A program made the translations under genes and the position numbers. Shown one piece after another: positions 1 to 7,654 of a stretch of 64,000 bases of DNA. The stretch is taken from NCBI RefSeq assembly GCF_000007345.1, contig NC_003552.1, positions 3,472,001 through 3,536,000 of the forward strand, in the 5' to 3' direction. The notes under the pieces are model-generated. The model did no database searches. It was not told the origin of the DNA and saw nothing but the letters and a program-made list of their open reading frames with translations. The first letter of the stretch is position 1; each line of letters begins with the position of its first letter. The stretch comes from Methanosarcina acetivorans C2A (GTDB taxonomy: Archaea; Halobacteriota; Methanosarcinia; Methanosarcinales; Methanosarcinaceae).

Positions 1-513
1 GAAGAATTGCATAGAAACGAAGGGCTTGATAAGCTTAATTTTTCACAGTATATTAAGGAACTTGCGGATAATCTCTTCCTCACCTATAAGCTTGGAAATG
101 ACGGCACCAGATTTAATAAAGATATAGAAGAAAACATTTTCTTCGACATGGACACTTCAGTTCCGTTAGGCATTATCATCAATGAGCTTATTTCAAACTC
201 TCTAAAATACGCATTTCAGGGAAGAAATCATGGAGAAATCCAGGTTAAACTGTACAGAGAAGAAGACAGAGAACAAGATATAGAGGATCTTAATAGTACT
301 GCTTATGTTCTATCTGTCTCAGACGATGGTGTCGGCATTCTCAAAGACCTTGATATTGAAGAGCTTGATAGTCTAGGCCTTCAACTTGTAACTTCTCTTG
401 TTAAACAGTTGAACGGAGAACTGGAACTGGAAAGGAATAACGGGACAGAATTCATTATAAGGTTCACAGTAACAGAAAAGGATAATCAGGTATCAGTTCC
501 AGCTCAACAATAA
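1..513 (+). CDS. Sensor histidine kinase, C-terminal part (cut by window edge)
   Basis: The frame is open from base 1, so the gene begins outside the window. The visible part carries a HisKA_2-like dimerisation segment (residues about 8-30) and an HATPase_c ATP-binding domain: N-box NELISNSLKYAF near residue 61, G1 box DDGVG near 108, and a G2-like SLGLQLV near 125. HisKA_2/HATPase kinases autophosphorylate a His and pass phosphate to a response regulator; methanogens have many with PAS or GAF sensor domains upstream, which cannot be seen here. No regulator gene follows, so this may be an orphan kinase. Family assignment is firm; the signal sensed is unknown. Confidence 0.85.
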   Translation, partial: EELHRNEGLDKLNFSQYIKELADNLFLTYKLGNDGTRFNKDIEENIFFDMDTSVPLGIIINELISNSLKYAFQGRNHGEIQVKLYREEDREQDIEDLNSTAYVLSVSDDGVGILKDLDIEELDSLGLQLVTSLVKQLNGELELERNNGTEFIIRFTVTEKDNQVSVPAQQ

Positions 514-1421
514 TTAATCGAATAAGAGCCTGTTCAAAAGTCAATAATATATTGTAAAGTTATTAAGGTATGTAATATTCAGAGAGCCACCAGCACTTCA
601 CCGCCATCACTATTGCTCCCACTGCTTGAACTGTTATCTTCAAGTACTGTTATTGTAGTAGATGGAAAGAAAAACTAAAAATATTCATAGAGCTTTATTC
701 TTCATCTTTATCCCCCAAAATGCGATAGAATGTTCAAGTGATCCCGAGCTCCTTTATATCAGCACATCCTTAAATTAATTTATATTACTTGCAAAATTAA
801 AATCAGTTCTGATATATTCTGTAAGCTCTGAAAAAGATCATAAGCTAGAGAAAATGATTGAGAGACTATTCGAAAAATCGATAACGGCATTTCTTAAAAG
901 TTATGCAGATAAGGTTTTGCTATTTTCTACAGTGTTCCTTCGTTTCAAACAATATTAATAGTATAGTTATTTCGTTATTTCGCGAAAATTTTAGCTAACA
1001 ATAACTTAAAACCCATTTTTTATGCATAAATATCTCTGTAATTAATATTGGAATGATTAATAGTCTATTTATTTGAAAATAACTTCAGTTGACTTAAAAA
1101 GTAGAATAAATGTATATACATTTATACAGTTAAAGAAAATAAACCTTAATAATTAATATTTCTTTTGATATATCGTATGGAATATAATATATTAAAAAGA
1201 AAAACTAATTTTTCCACAGTAATTGTCAAATGATATGTGAATGTTAAATATTCATTATCCTCTAAGTTCTTTATGTAATAAAATCTTCAAATGAAGTTAT
1301 AAATATTATTATTTGTAACAACATCTTAAATTTATTTTTTTATTTATCTTTTTATATAATATACCAATTTGAAAAATTAGCATTTTATAATATTAGTAGA
1401 AATGTTTTTATTAAATAAATC
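514..1421. other. AT-rich spacer with gene debris
   Basis: No convincing gene. On the minus strand about 665-585 reads as a Ser/Gly-rich tail that could be the end of a lost exported protein. A short plus frame near 860-957 (MIERLFEKSITAF...) follows a stop directly and has no ribosome binding site. The rest is very AT-rich. Confidence 0.4.
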
Positions 1422-2161
1422 GGTATTGGTATTTAATTATAGTTATATATTATGAAAACCTATATTTCTGCATGAACTGCCCAAGATGCAAAAGTTCCAA
1501 TCACACAAAAAACGGTATAGTTTGTGGACGTCAACGCTACAAATGCCACGATTGTGGATATAACTATTCAGTCGAGCTAAAATCAACTGCTAGTTCTCCT
1601 TTAGTTAAGAGACAGGCTTTGCAACTTTATCTTGAGGGATTAGGATTTCGTTCAATAGGACGATTTTTAGGGGTAAGTCATGTTTCTGTCCAAAAATGGA
1701 TAAAGAAATTTGGTCAGGAGATAGAGGAGCTAAAAAGCGAAAATGAGATATCTATTGTTGAACTGGATGAGATGCACACTTACATCGGCAACAAAAAAAA
1801 TATTGCTGGATCTGGATTGCTGTTGATAGAGTTGGGAAAAAATTCATCAACTGCTCTTTTGGTAGCAGAGGAACGAAAACTGGACAACTACTCTGGGAAA
1901 AATTAAAGAAGAAAGAGATTGGAGAAGTGATGACTGATCACTGGAGGGCATATGCAGAGTTTATTCCTGAAACCATTCATACTCAATCCAAAGCAGAAAC
2001 GTATACAGTTGAAGGATATAACGGCATACTAAGGCACTTTCTGGCAAGGTTGAGACGAAAGACAAAGTGTTATACGAAGAGTCTTGAAATGCTAAAGTAC
2101 TCTGTTCTTCTATTGATGAAAAACAGAAATAAAGAGTTATCTATATTTAATTAACAATACC
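1422..2161 (+). mobile_element. IS1-type insertion sequence, about 740 bp
   Basis: Imperfect terminal inverted repeats bracket the transposase frames: GGTATTGGTATTTAATTATAG at the left (from 1422) and its near-complement at the right, ending CAATACC at 2161. The size fits the 700-800 bp of IS1-family elements. Flanks show no convincing target duplication. The element may have cut the gene now seen at 2162-2545. Confidence 0.75.
1472..2154 (+). CDS. IS1-family transposase made by -1 frameshift
   Basis: Two overlapping frames form one protein. The first (1472-1906) has an InsA-like zinc finger with two CxxC pairs (CPRC near residue 3, CHDC near 25) and a helix-turn-helix, then begins the catalytic domain (VELDEMHTYIG). 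The second continues it as YCWIWIAVDR... through TDHWRAY and VEGYNGILRHFLARLRRKT, giving the DDE residues of InsB. The frames meet at a run of eight A at about 1792-1799: reading TAT TGC TGG needs a step back of one base, as in the known -1 frameshift of bacterial IS1 on an A-rich slippery run. A one-base loss in the homopolymer is the alternative. The fused product would be about 227 residues, normal for the family. Confidence 0.75.
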
Positions 2162-2257
2162 AAAAATAGTTTTATCCAGCAATATAAAAAGAGAAAGAAT
2201 GAATTTTTCAAAAATCTTGAGGGAAAAGAAAAGAAAGTCGATGAAAAAGAAGTTGCA

Positions 2258-2545
2258 ATGTTGAAAAAGAAAGAGGAAGCCCTTGCCGCACTTGCCAGGA
2301 GCCTGCAGGACCAGGGTTTAAGCCAGGATGATATAGGCGGACTAATGGGTATCAAGAGACAGACAGCGAGCAGCTGGAATATCTTCAAACCAAAAAAGGT
2401 AGATGCTGAAGCAGTCAAACAAGCAAAGAAGGCAAGGACAAAAATAACCAAGACAACTAAAGCAAACAAAAAAAATTCGCTCGCGACGGCAAACTCCCCG
2501 ACTCTTAATCAACCACGGACAAGGAAGAAGCCGACAACGATTTGA
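2258..2545 (+). CDS. Small HTH protein, probably N-terminally truncated
   Basis: The 95-residue frame has a helix-turn-helix of sigma-70 region 4 or resolvase type (LSQDDIGGLMGIKRQTASSW, residues about 20-39) followed by a Lys-rich tail (KQAKKARTKITKTTK). The frame is open upstream of this ATG through IQQYKKRKNEFFKNLEG right to the IS1 end at 2161, so the true gene probably began further left and was cut by the insertion. No good ribosome binding site precedes the ATG used here. A DNA-binding role is inferred from the HTH and basic tail. It may be a dead remnant. Confidence 0.5.
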   Translation: MLKKKEEALAALARSLQDQGLSQDDIGGLMGIKRQTASSWNIFKPKKVDAEAVKQAKKARTKITKTTKANKKNSLATANSPTLNQPRTRKKPTTI

Positions 2546-2749
2546 GGATACCAAATTGTCTTTAATTCTGGCAAGTTTTGTATTATATACACAAAAATCA
2601 GCATCAAGAGGATTCAGATTTATGCTTTTTTAAAATCGATATCGAATGAAGGCGTATATCAAAAGCAAACTTAAACATTTAATCTTCGTAAAATCAATAT
2701 CAATCGACCATACACAAAACATGTTCAAATAAAACACATGGGTGTACAT

Positions 2750-3175
2750 ATGTCAGCCGTTGCCGATGAGAAGAAAGGGATACATATAGAAGTACCGATG
2801 AACCTATACATAGAATTTATAAATGCTGGGTATGGGATTACAAAGGGCACAATAGAAGCATGGAAGATGCTGCTTAGAGGAAAGGAAGAGTCCGACTGTG
2901 AGCAGATACAAAATGAAATGGAGAATAGAATCTTAGCAGCAGAAAGCAGGACAGAAGCAAAGGAAAGGCAGATCTCGGAGCTCTCAAGCTGGATTGAGGA
3001 AAAGGATAGGTTAATTTCTAGCCTGGATACCAGGATCCTGAAATTAACAGCTCCGAAACAAAAGACCTGGCCTTATTATATTGCAGGCATCAGTACTTTT
3101 CAGATATGGTCGATTGGGTTCAGTTTTTTGTTAGGCATGCTGTTTATGAGTGCATATTTTAATTATTACATATGA
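2750..3175 (+). CDS. Coiled-coil protein with C-terminal membrane anchor
   Basis: This 141-residue protein is not recognised. It has an N-terminal segment resembling plasmid-type DNA-binding proteins (HIEVPMNLYIEFINAGYG), a charged heptad-rich coiled coil (about residues 50-100) and a C-terminal hydrophobic stretch (IWSIGFSFLLGMLFMSAYF) predicted to span the membrane. I chose the ATG at 2750 because GGGTG lies five to nine bases upstream; an in-frame ATG at 2738 is the alternative. The next small gene starts 13 bp downstream, suggesting co-transcription. A tail-anchored coiled coil in a plasmid-like zone could tether DNA or a partner to the membrane; that is inference. Confidence 0.55.
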   Translation: MSAVADEKKGIHIEVPMNLYIEFINAGYGITKGTIEAWKMLLRGKEESDCEQIQNEMENRILAAESRTEAKERQISELSSWIEEKDRLISSLDTRILKLTAPKQKTWPYYIAGISTFQIWSIGFSFLLGMLFMSAYFNYYI

Positions 3176-3188
3176 TGGAGGATAGAAA

Positions 3189-3275
3189 ATGGCAATAAAC
3201 TGGAATAAAACAAACGTTCCTGGAGCTCAAGAGAACCCTTGTAATGACGAAAAAGAACGGATGAAGAAAAAGTAA
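3189..3275 (+). CDS. 28-residue small protein
   Basis: The ATG at 3189 follows a good GGAGG (in TGATGGAGGATAGAAA) and the frame closes at 3275 after a Lys-rich end. It directly follows the coiled-coil gene. Function is unknown; support is only the ribosome binding site and the tight spacing. Confidence 0.35.
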   Translation: MAINWNKTNVPGAQENPCNDEKERMKKK

Positions 3276-3369
3276 GGCCGGATATATTGGAGGGCATAAG
3301 AGGAGGACTAGGAGAGGGTAAACAGCCCTTGAAAATGGAACCTGCATCCCAGGGAAGACACCTTGCATC

Positions 3370-3389
3370 CCTGGAACATTATTTCCCGG
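3370..3389. repeat. Dispersed repeat CCTGGAACATTATTTCCCGG, copy 1
   Basis: The same 20-mer recurs at 3823-3842 and 13571-13590, each followed by a variable base and AAATAG. The sharing runs longer in places: TAGCCTG plus an A-rich GGACT follow copies 1 and 2, and a ctgtaGGTCCTGGAAC-like lead-in precedes copies 2 and 3. Confidence 0.8.
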
Positions 3390-3479
3390 GAAATAGCCTG
3401 CAAAAAGGACTGCCTTTTTATATCCCAGTGATGCTGATATATATTGAAGTCTGTTTAATCAAGCGCACTATTAAATAAT

Positions 3480-3650
3480 ATGGAGCTTTCAATAATGGGT
3501 CTACGGTTAACGGTTGCTATGTTATTTTTTATGAGCATTCTAACATGGCGTTTTTTTAATGAAGCTGGCTATATCTGGCTTGGGTTTGTACTTGGTCAAA
3601 TATCATATGCTGAGCATTGGTTATTTTCGCCCAACACCACGAAAAGGTAA
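3480..3650 (+). CDS. Small membrane protein, 56 residues
   Basis: Two hydrophobic segments (LRLTVAMLFFMSILTW and YIWLGFVLGQISYAEHW) make this a likely two-pass membrane peptide. It was too short to stand out and is not recognised. There is no strong ribosome binding site, though the ATG at 3480 has a second in-frame ATG at 3495. It sits in a repeat-rich, plasmid-like zone. It could be a non-functional frame. Confidence 0.35.
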   Translation: MELSIMGLRLTVAMLFFMSILTWRFFNEAGYIWLGFVLGQISYAEHWLFSPNTTKR

Positions 3651-3780
3651 AATAAGAGTAATCATCCTGATTTTAACGTAGGTGTACGCTAAGAAATGAT
3701 TAGAAATTTTGGGTAAACGAAATCGATGAGAAGAGCCATATTCGAGAAGTTATTCTCCTTCTCTTAATGCTAAAAAAAGG

Positions 3781-4150
3781 CTACACTACCAAGACGTTCC
3801 TGGGTACCAAGATACTGTAGGTCCTGGAACATTATTTCCCGGTAAATAGCCTGCCAAAATGGACTTCATTTCTCTTCCCTTGAAGTGTCTGGATCCGGAG
3901 GAAGGCCTTCTAGGGAAGTTTCACTTTCCTTGCCCACTTTCCTTGCCCACTTTCCTTGCCCACTTTCCTTGCCCACTTTCCTTGCAGTTGCAGACCAGGA
4001 CCTGGACTTTAGGACCTGGACTTTCTTTCCATTTCCAACGGAGCTTCCATTCCAACGGCACATAAACTGCCAGGACAAGGACTCGAACCAAGACTTTCCC
4101 GGGCGCCAAGATCCTGCAGGTCTGGATCCGGAGGAAAGTCTCCAAGGAAG
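3781..4150. repeat. Repeat-rich non-coding block A
   Basis: Contains copy 2 of the 20-mer (3823-3842), a 13-bp tandem array and modules shared with block B (4880-5136) and with 13490-13590: a lead such as GGCGCCAAGATCCTGCAGGT, GTCTGGATCcGGAGGAA, and GACAAGGACTCG. The several open frames crossing it in both directions are by-products of the repeats. Confidence 0.65.
3922..3985. repeat. 13-bp tandem repeat, 4.9 copies
   Basis: The unit CACTTTCCTTGCC is repeated without error from 3922 to 3985. Perfect identity suggests recent slippage. Confidence 0.9.
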
Positions 4151-4229
4151 CTTCACTTCCATGCTTACAACAAGCTTTAGTAAAATATATATAAAAAAGC
4201 AAGAAATCTCTAATTTATAGGGTGAACAT

Positions 4230-4481
4230 ATGCTAGAACCTAATAAATTCGATGAAAAGGCAAAAAGTATCTATGAAGCCCATAAGGCAGAATGGGAAAA
4301 ATTATACAATGGAAAGATAATAGCCATAGATATTGATTCTAACGACTTTGTATCCGTGGGGGAAAACATTAGTGATGTCGATATGGAAGCAAGGAGAAAG
4401 CGACCAGGTCACCAAATATTCATGCGTAGAGTAGGAAAAAATCCTGCAGTTGTCAAGCTTCGGAATCGAAACTATGTCTGA
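4230..4481 (+). CDS. DUF5678-like small protein, partner of the protease gene
   Basis: This 83-residue protein has the layout KIIAIDIDSNDFVSVGENISDVDMEARR...HQIFMRRVG, which matches my recollection of DUF5678-type small proteins often found directly upstream of retropepsin-like proteases in archaea and cyanobacteria. The start follows GGGTG five bases upstream of ATG 4230. Its stop at 4479-4481 overlaps the ATG of the next gene (4474), so the two are translationally coupled. The pairing suggests a two-gene module, possibly toxin-antitoxin-like or a protease with its substrate or inhibitor; none of this is demonstrated. Confidence 0.65.
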   Translation: MLEPNKFDEKAKSIYEAHKAEWEKLYNGKIIAIDIDSNDFVSVGENISDVDMEARRKRPGHQIFMRRVGKNPAVVKLRNRNYV

Positions 4482-4842
4482 GAGTACCACTTTCGATTAT
4501 ATCGATAATGATCCTCTTGTTGTAGTAACTCTCGTTAATTCCGTCTCTAATAAAAAAGTTAATGCTTATGCATATCTTGATACGGGTTCAGATGCAGTTG
4601 TCGTACCAAGAGATCTTTGGTTGAAACTTGGGCTAGAGATGACTCACCGCTCCAATGTCAGCGCTGTTGGCGGCATAGTTACCGCATGGTATACACGTAT
4701 AAACTTAGAATTCCTTGAAAACAAACACAGGAATATTATTGCCTTTTACCAAGACGATGGCGATGTTTTGATTGGGCGAAACATTCTTGATAAGTATTCC
4801 GTTACATTCGATGGTCGAAATTCAAAGTTATCTATTCTATGA
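4474..4842 (+). CDS. Retropepsin-like (clan AA) aspartic protease
   Basis: A 122-residue single-domain protein with the catalytic D-T-G at residues 36-38 (AYLDTGSDAVVVP), a flap-like middle and a C-terminal GDVLIGRNILDKYSVTFDG resembling the hydrophobic-hydrophobic-Gly signature of retropepsins. Such proteases act as homodimers, each chain giving one Asp. The length matches the retropepsin fold. I start at ATG 4474, overlapping the stop of the upstream gene by eight bases; an in-frame TTG at 4450 is less likely. The substrate is unknown. The gene lies between two blocks of non-coding repeats in a plasmid-like zone, so it may be accessory. Confidence 0.75.
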   Translation: MSESTTFDYIDNDPLVVVTLVNSVSNKKVNAYAYLDTGSDAVVVPRDLWLKLGLEMTHRSNVSAVGGIVTAWYTRINLEFLENKHRNIIAFYQDDGDVLIGRNILDKYSVTFDGRNSKLSIL

Positions 4843-4879
4843 AATGTCTATTTCCTTTTCCGAATTCCTTTCCTATTCT

Positions 4880-5136
4880 TTGAAGCTACAGTCAAGACCA
4901 GGACTTTCCTTGCCAGCAGGACTAGACATCTGGACCCGGTGGAGTAAGTCTGCCCCTCAAATGCAGTCATTACTGTCGCTGCAGGCTAGGACCAAGTTTA
5001 GTTCTTTGGGTTTATGCCCGGGACCAAGTTCCCATTTCCGACAAGTTCCCATTTCCGACGGCACTTAAACTGCCAGGACAAGGACTCGGACAAGGACTTT
5101 CTCAGGCGCCAGGACCCTGCATGTCTGGATCGAATA
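4880..5136. repeat. Repeat-rich non-coding block B
   Basis: Shares modules with block A: CAGGACAAGGACTCGGACAAG, a GGCGCCAGGACCCTGCATGT segment and GTCTGGATCG. It also holds a direct repeat of AAGTTCCCATTTCCGAC (5027-5060). The frame crossing it is not gene-like. Confidence 0.6.
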
Positions 5137-5170
5137 AACAAAATATCTTTATAGAACATCCAGGTTTATC

Positions 5171-5347
5171 ATGAGCATAAAGAAAATCAAACTTGTTACG
5201 ATTAAAATTAACTATTTTTCGTTATCAGTAAACTCTAAAAAAACTAACCTATGTGTTTCTTACATTTTTTTTACATCCACAGCGGCTATCGAAGGAAACT
5301 CTTATATTCTAATAGTCTCTGGAATTGATTTCAACTCAAACACATAG
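5171..5347 (+). CDS. Unrecognised 58-residue frame
   Basis: ATG at 5171 to TAG at 5347. Nothing in the sequence (MSIKKIKLVTIKINYFSLS...) is recognisable and there is no ribosome binding site. I list it only because it is the sole frame filling the 4843-5488 gap. Confidence 0.2.
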   Translation: MSIKKIKLVTIKINYFSLSVNSKKTNLCVSYIFFTSTAAIEGNSYILIVSGIDFNSNT

Positions 5348-5488
5348 CAAGCTTTAATCGATATCGTTTTTATTTATTGAGTAAACGAATTCAACGAATT
5401 CGCTAGATTTTATTAATAAATAATCTGAGGCATTAATGAAAAAAGGTGGGAACTGTAAAGAAGGATATATTACTCTTTGCTTATTAAT

Positions 5489-5611
5489 TTACGAATTTCT
5501 TCCATTATCTGGTTTTATATGCTGGTTTTTACTCTCTTTATTTTCTTCCTCTTCCATTTCTTTCCTGAATTCTATATAATCCTTCTCGACTTCTTCTATC
5601 TTGTTTTCCAT
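5489..5611 (-). CDS. 40-residue acidic helical protein
   Basis: The start at 5611 is preceded on the minus strand by GGAGGT six to eight bases upstream, a near-perfect ribosome binding site. The product is almost all Glu, Lys and Asn (MENKIEEVEKDYIEFRKEME...), predicted to be one long helix. It lies 65 bp downstream of the recombinase gene on the same strand, so both may be in one operon. A small accessory factor for the recombinase or replicon is a guess. Confidence 0.55.
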   Translation of the reverse strand: MENKIEEVEKDYIEFRKEMEEEENKESKNQHIKPDNGRNS

Positions 5612-5676
5612 TTGTGACCTCCATCCAATATAGCAGGCCACACTCTATTTATATATTTTGGAACAATTTAGTATTT

Positions 5677-6264
5677 TTATTGAGTCGTCCAAATTTTCCC
5701 TCTAAGAATTCCCCATTCAATGAGCCTCTTTTCGATGTCCCTCATTTCGTAATCTATAAAAGATAGGCTCTGGTAATGTCTAAGACTGGTGATAGGGTCG
5801 TGTCCCTGCCTGCTGTATATTTCAATCTCTGGTATGCCTGCTTTTAGCATCCAACTTTCAATTGTCTTCCTGGGAGTCTTTGGGTTGACTTTTGGAATTA
5901 TACCAGCCTTTCCACTCCATCTTTCAAGGTCCTCAAACCAAGTATTACGTGCTGGTGGTTTCTTACACTCTAAGAAAGCCTTGAAGAGATAGGGAAATGT
6001 AGCTGGTAACTTATCAATTGTCCTCTTTACAAGTTTTTGTTTAACTTTCCTCTGTGCCCCTTTAGGAAGGATAATCTGATTTCTTTCTGTATAGTACCAT
6101 TCTTCGTGATCGTATAGCCTTTGAAGCTCCACGTATCGAAGGCCTGTAATTGTATTAATTTCAAAAATGGGCCTGAACTTCATTGGAATGAAATTAACAA
6201 ATCGGTCATATTCTGCTACTGTGAGAAACTTTGTTCCATCAGAGGTTACAAGTCCATTATCCAT
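5677..6264 (-). CDS. Short tyrosine recombinase (catalytic domain only)
   Basis: The 195-residue protein carries the XerA/phage integrase catalytic residues in order: R43 in TGLRYVELQRL, R132 in TPRKTIESWM, H155 in RQGHD and Y164 in LRHYQSL. The usual N-terminal SAM-like core-binding domain is absent; the protein begins just before the catalytic fold, so it may need a partner or be truncated. The first residue of the HxxR box reads as T/P rather than His, a departure seen in some archaeal recombinases. Two inverted repeats stand upstream (6278-6387). The gene probably belongs to an integrated plasmid whose ends I could not find. Confidence 0.8.
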   Translation of the reverse strand: MDNGLVTSDGTKFLTVAEYDRFVNFIPMKFRPIFEINTITGLRYVELQRLYDHEEWYYTERNQIILPKGAQRKVKQKLVKRTIDKLPATFPYLFKAFLECKKPPARNTWFEDLERWSGKAGIIPKVNPKTPRKTIESWMLKAGIPEIEIYSRQGHDPITSLRHYQSLSFIDYEMRDIEKRLIEWGILRGKIWTTQ

Positions 6265-6277
6265 GAGAAATGGTACA

Positions 6278-6387
6278 CGAACGAAATATTAAAAAGTTCG
6301 TATTTAGTGAGGATTATTCAAAATATCGATGGAAAAAGAAGCTATTTCTCCCTAAAATACGAACATTCTATGTAGAAACGTTCGTAT
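6278..6387 (-). promoter_or_regulatory. Paired ACGAAC / GTTCGT operators before the recombinase gene
   Basis: Two inverted repeats with the same half-site lie upstream of the start at 6264. One is ACGAAC-N13-GTTCGT at about 6277-6301. The other is ATACGAAC-N15-GTTCGTAT at 6357-6387, perfect over eight bases. Repeated half-sites at promoter distance suggest a dimeric repressor, perhaps the ribbon-helix-helix protein encoded just upstream. Confidence 0.6.
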
Positions 6388-6401
6388 ATTGCAGCTGGTA
6401 C

Positions 6402-6540
6402 TTAGAGCCAATCCGAAAAGTCGATAATGGCATGTTGCAAAGGTTACAACAGGGCTATACTATCCGGGTATCTGTTCCGGTTGTGTATTGTCCGATGTAA
6501 AAGTTACAGCAAGCAGTAGCACTTTTCGGATAGGTTCTAA
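6402..6540. mobile_element. MITE family 1, copy 1 (139 bp)
   Basis: Ends are TTAGAGCCAATCCGAAAAGT at 6402 and its near-complement, ending GGATAGGTTCTAA at 6540. A second member with the same ends lies at 47551-47687. It has no coding capacity. Its right end truncates the ribbon-helix-helix gene at 6541-6753. Confidence 0.8.
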
Positions 6541-6753
6541 GGCAGGATTAGAAAAAAGACGAGTTTTTATTATTTCACTGCTTGCAAATACACTTTTCGT
6601 ATATATGTTTAGGGTGGGCAAACTGCTGAATTCTTCAGTTTCGACCTTCTCTTCCGCTTTTTTCTTAATATATGGTGATACGGTCGTATGTATTGGCTTT
6701 TTCTTCTGTTTGACTACCGCTTTAGGCGGGATATTAGCTAATCCCTCACTCAA
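6460..6753 (-). pseudogene. Ribbon-helix-helix protein, 3' end replaced by a MITE
   Basis: From the start at 6753 the protein reads MSEGLANIPPKAVVKQK, then HTTVSPYIKKKAEEKVETEEFSSLPTL, the beta-strand and first-helix pattern of CopG/ParD-type ribbon-helix-helix regulators common on archaeal plasmids. After about residue 72 (NPALEPIRK) the frame enters MITE sequence at 6540 and the remaining residues are MITE-derived. The native C-terminus is lost, so the gene is probably inactive or altered. It lies on the same strand as and upstream of the recombinase gene, with the ACGAAC operators between, which suggests it once regulated that gene. The plus-strand frame over the same DNA is a shadow. Confidence 0.6.
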
Positions 6754-6809
6754 CTTTTTAGATTTGGTATCAAATTATCTATTTTGTAACTGTTCAGCTA
6801 CCAAATAAC

Positions 6810-7654
6810 CAATACCCAATAGCAGAATTTACTTTTTTTGTTATATATGAATTCATTTGTTCATAAAATGTTACTAATTAGATTATTAGTGTTACTATAT
6901 ACAATATATAAGTACTATGATTATGATTTTTTCAATTAATTTAAATAGATGATCACACTCATTCATATTTAATGTATTTAAATTCTGAAAAAAGACACAC
7001 TTCAAAGAACTCGGGCTCCAAATTCAGATCAAATCTCTAAGGAACTGCAACGAAATAACCTGCGTATATTTTCCAATTGTGCATGGTGATTTTCAGGCTC
7101 ATTGGAGCCAATCGGAATTTACTGAAAACGATAGCTACGGGTTATTTCGTTGCTGGCTCAAACAGTGGAAAAAATGTTGCAGGAGGTAATATAGAAGAAA
7201 AAGAAATGGTAAAAGTTAGAATACTGTGAACTTTTCCTGTGCAATTGCCAACCTTAAATAATTTTTATGCAACAGATCCTTCCTTTAATGGTCAAAAATT
7301 CCCATTATCTAGATCAAGCTGTCATAGAATTCAATGGCCCTGTTTTGTTCCAGAACCAAAATTCTTGTTTTCCACCATGCTGGCCATTTTGACCAGCAGA
7401 GTCTCCTTTACACCAACTCTTCTCCTTTGCGAGGACAAGTTTGGCGGGGCGATTCTGCTTAACTCAATTGTTCAGAGTACAGAATTTGATTGGACAGAGT
7501 CATAGAATCTCAGAAATTAACGGCATAAGCACATAGGCAAATCTGAGAGTTCACAACGACTATGCAAGCTTTGAAAGCGAGAAAATAAATCAATTTTCAG
7601 GTAGAAACGACCTGATAAGGTTGTCATTATTTTTTAATTGATCAAAACAAGGTG
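6810..7654. other. Spacer with a 107-bp inverted-repeat element
   Basis: GCAACGAAATAACC at 7047-7060 pairs perfectly with GGTTATTTCGTTGC at 7140-7153, and inner arms (GATTTTCAG against CTGAAAA) extend the pairing, giving a MITE-like palindrome. A plus frame at 7239-7505 has no recognisable content and no ribosome binding site. The AT-rich part before 7000 shows nothing. Confidence 0.6.

Noticed and set aside
3859-4220. Four overlapping open frames on both strands
   Set aside because: All run through the 13-bp array and the dispersed repeats; their proteins are repeat translations with no start signal.
6488-6808. Plus-strand frame of 106 residues
   Set aside because: It lies opposite the ribbon-helix-helix gene, whose minus-strand translation is clearly protein-like; it begins inside the MITE.
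7239-7505. 88-residue plus frame
   Set aside because: No recognisable family, no ribosome binding site, and the opposite strand gives an equally plausible fragment; left as spacer.
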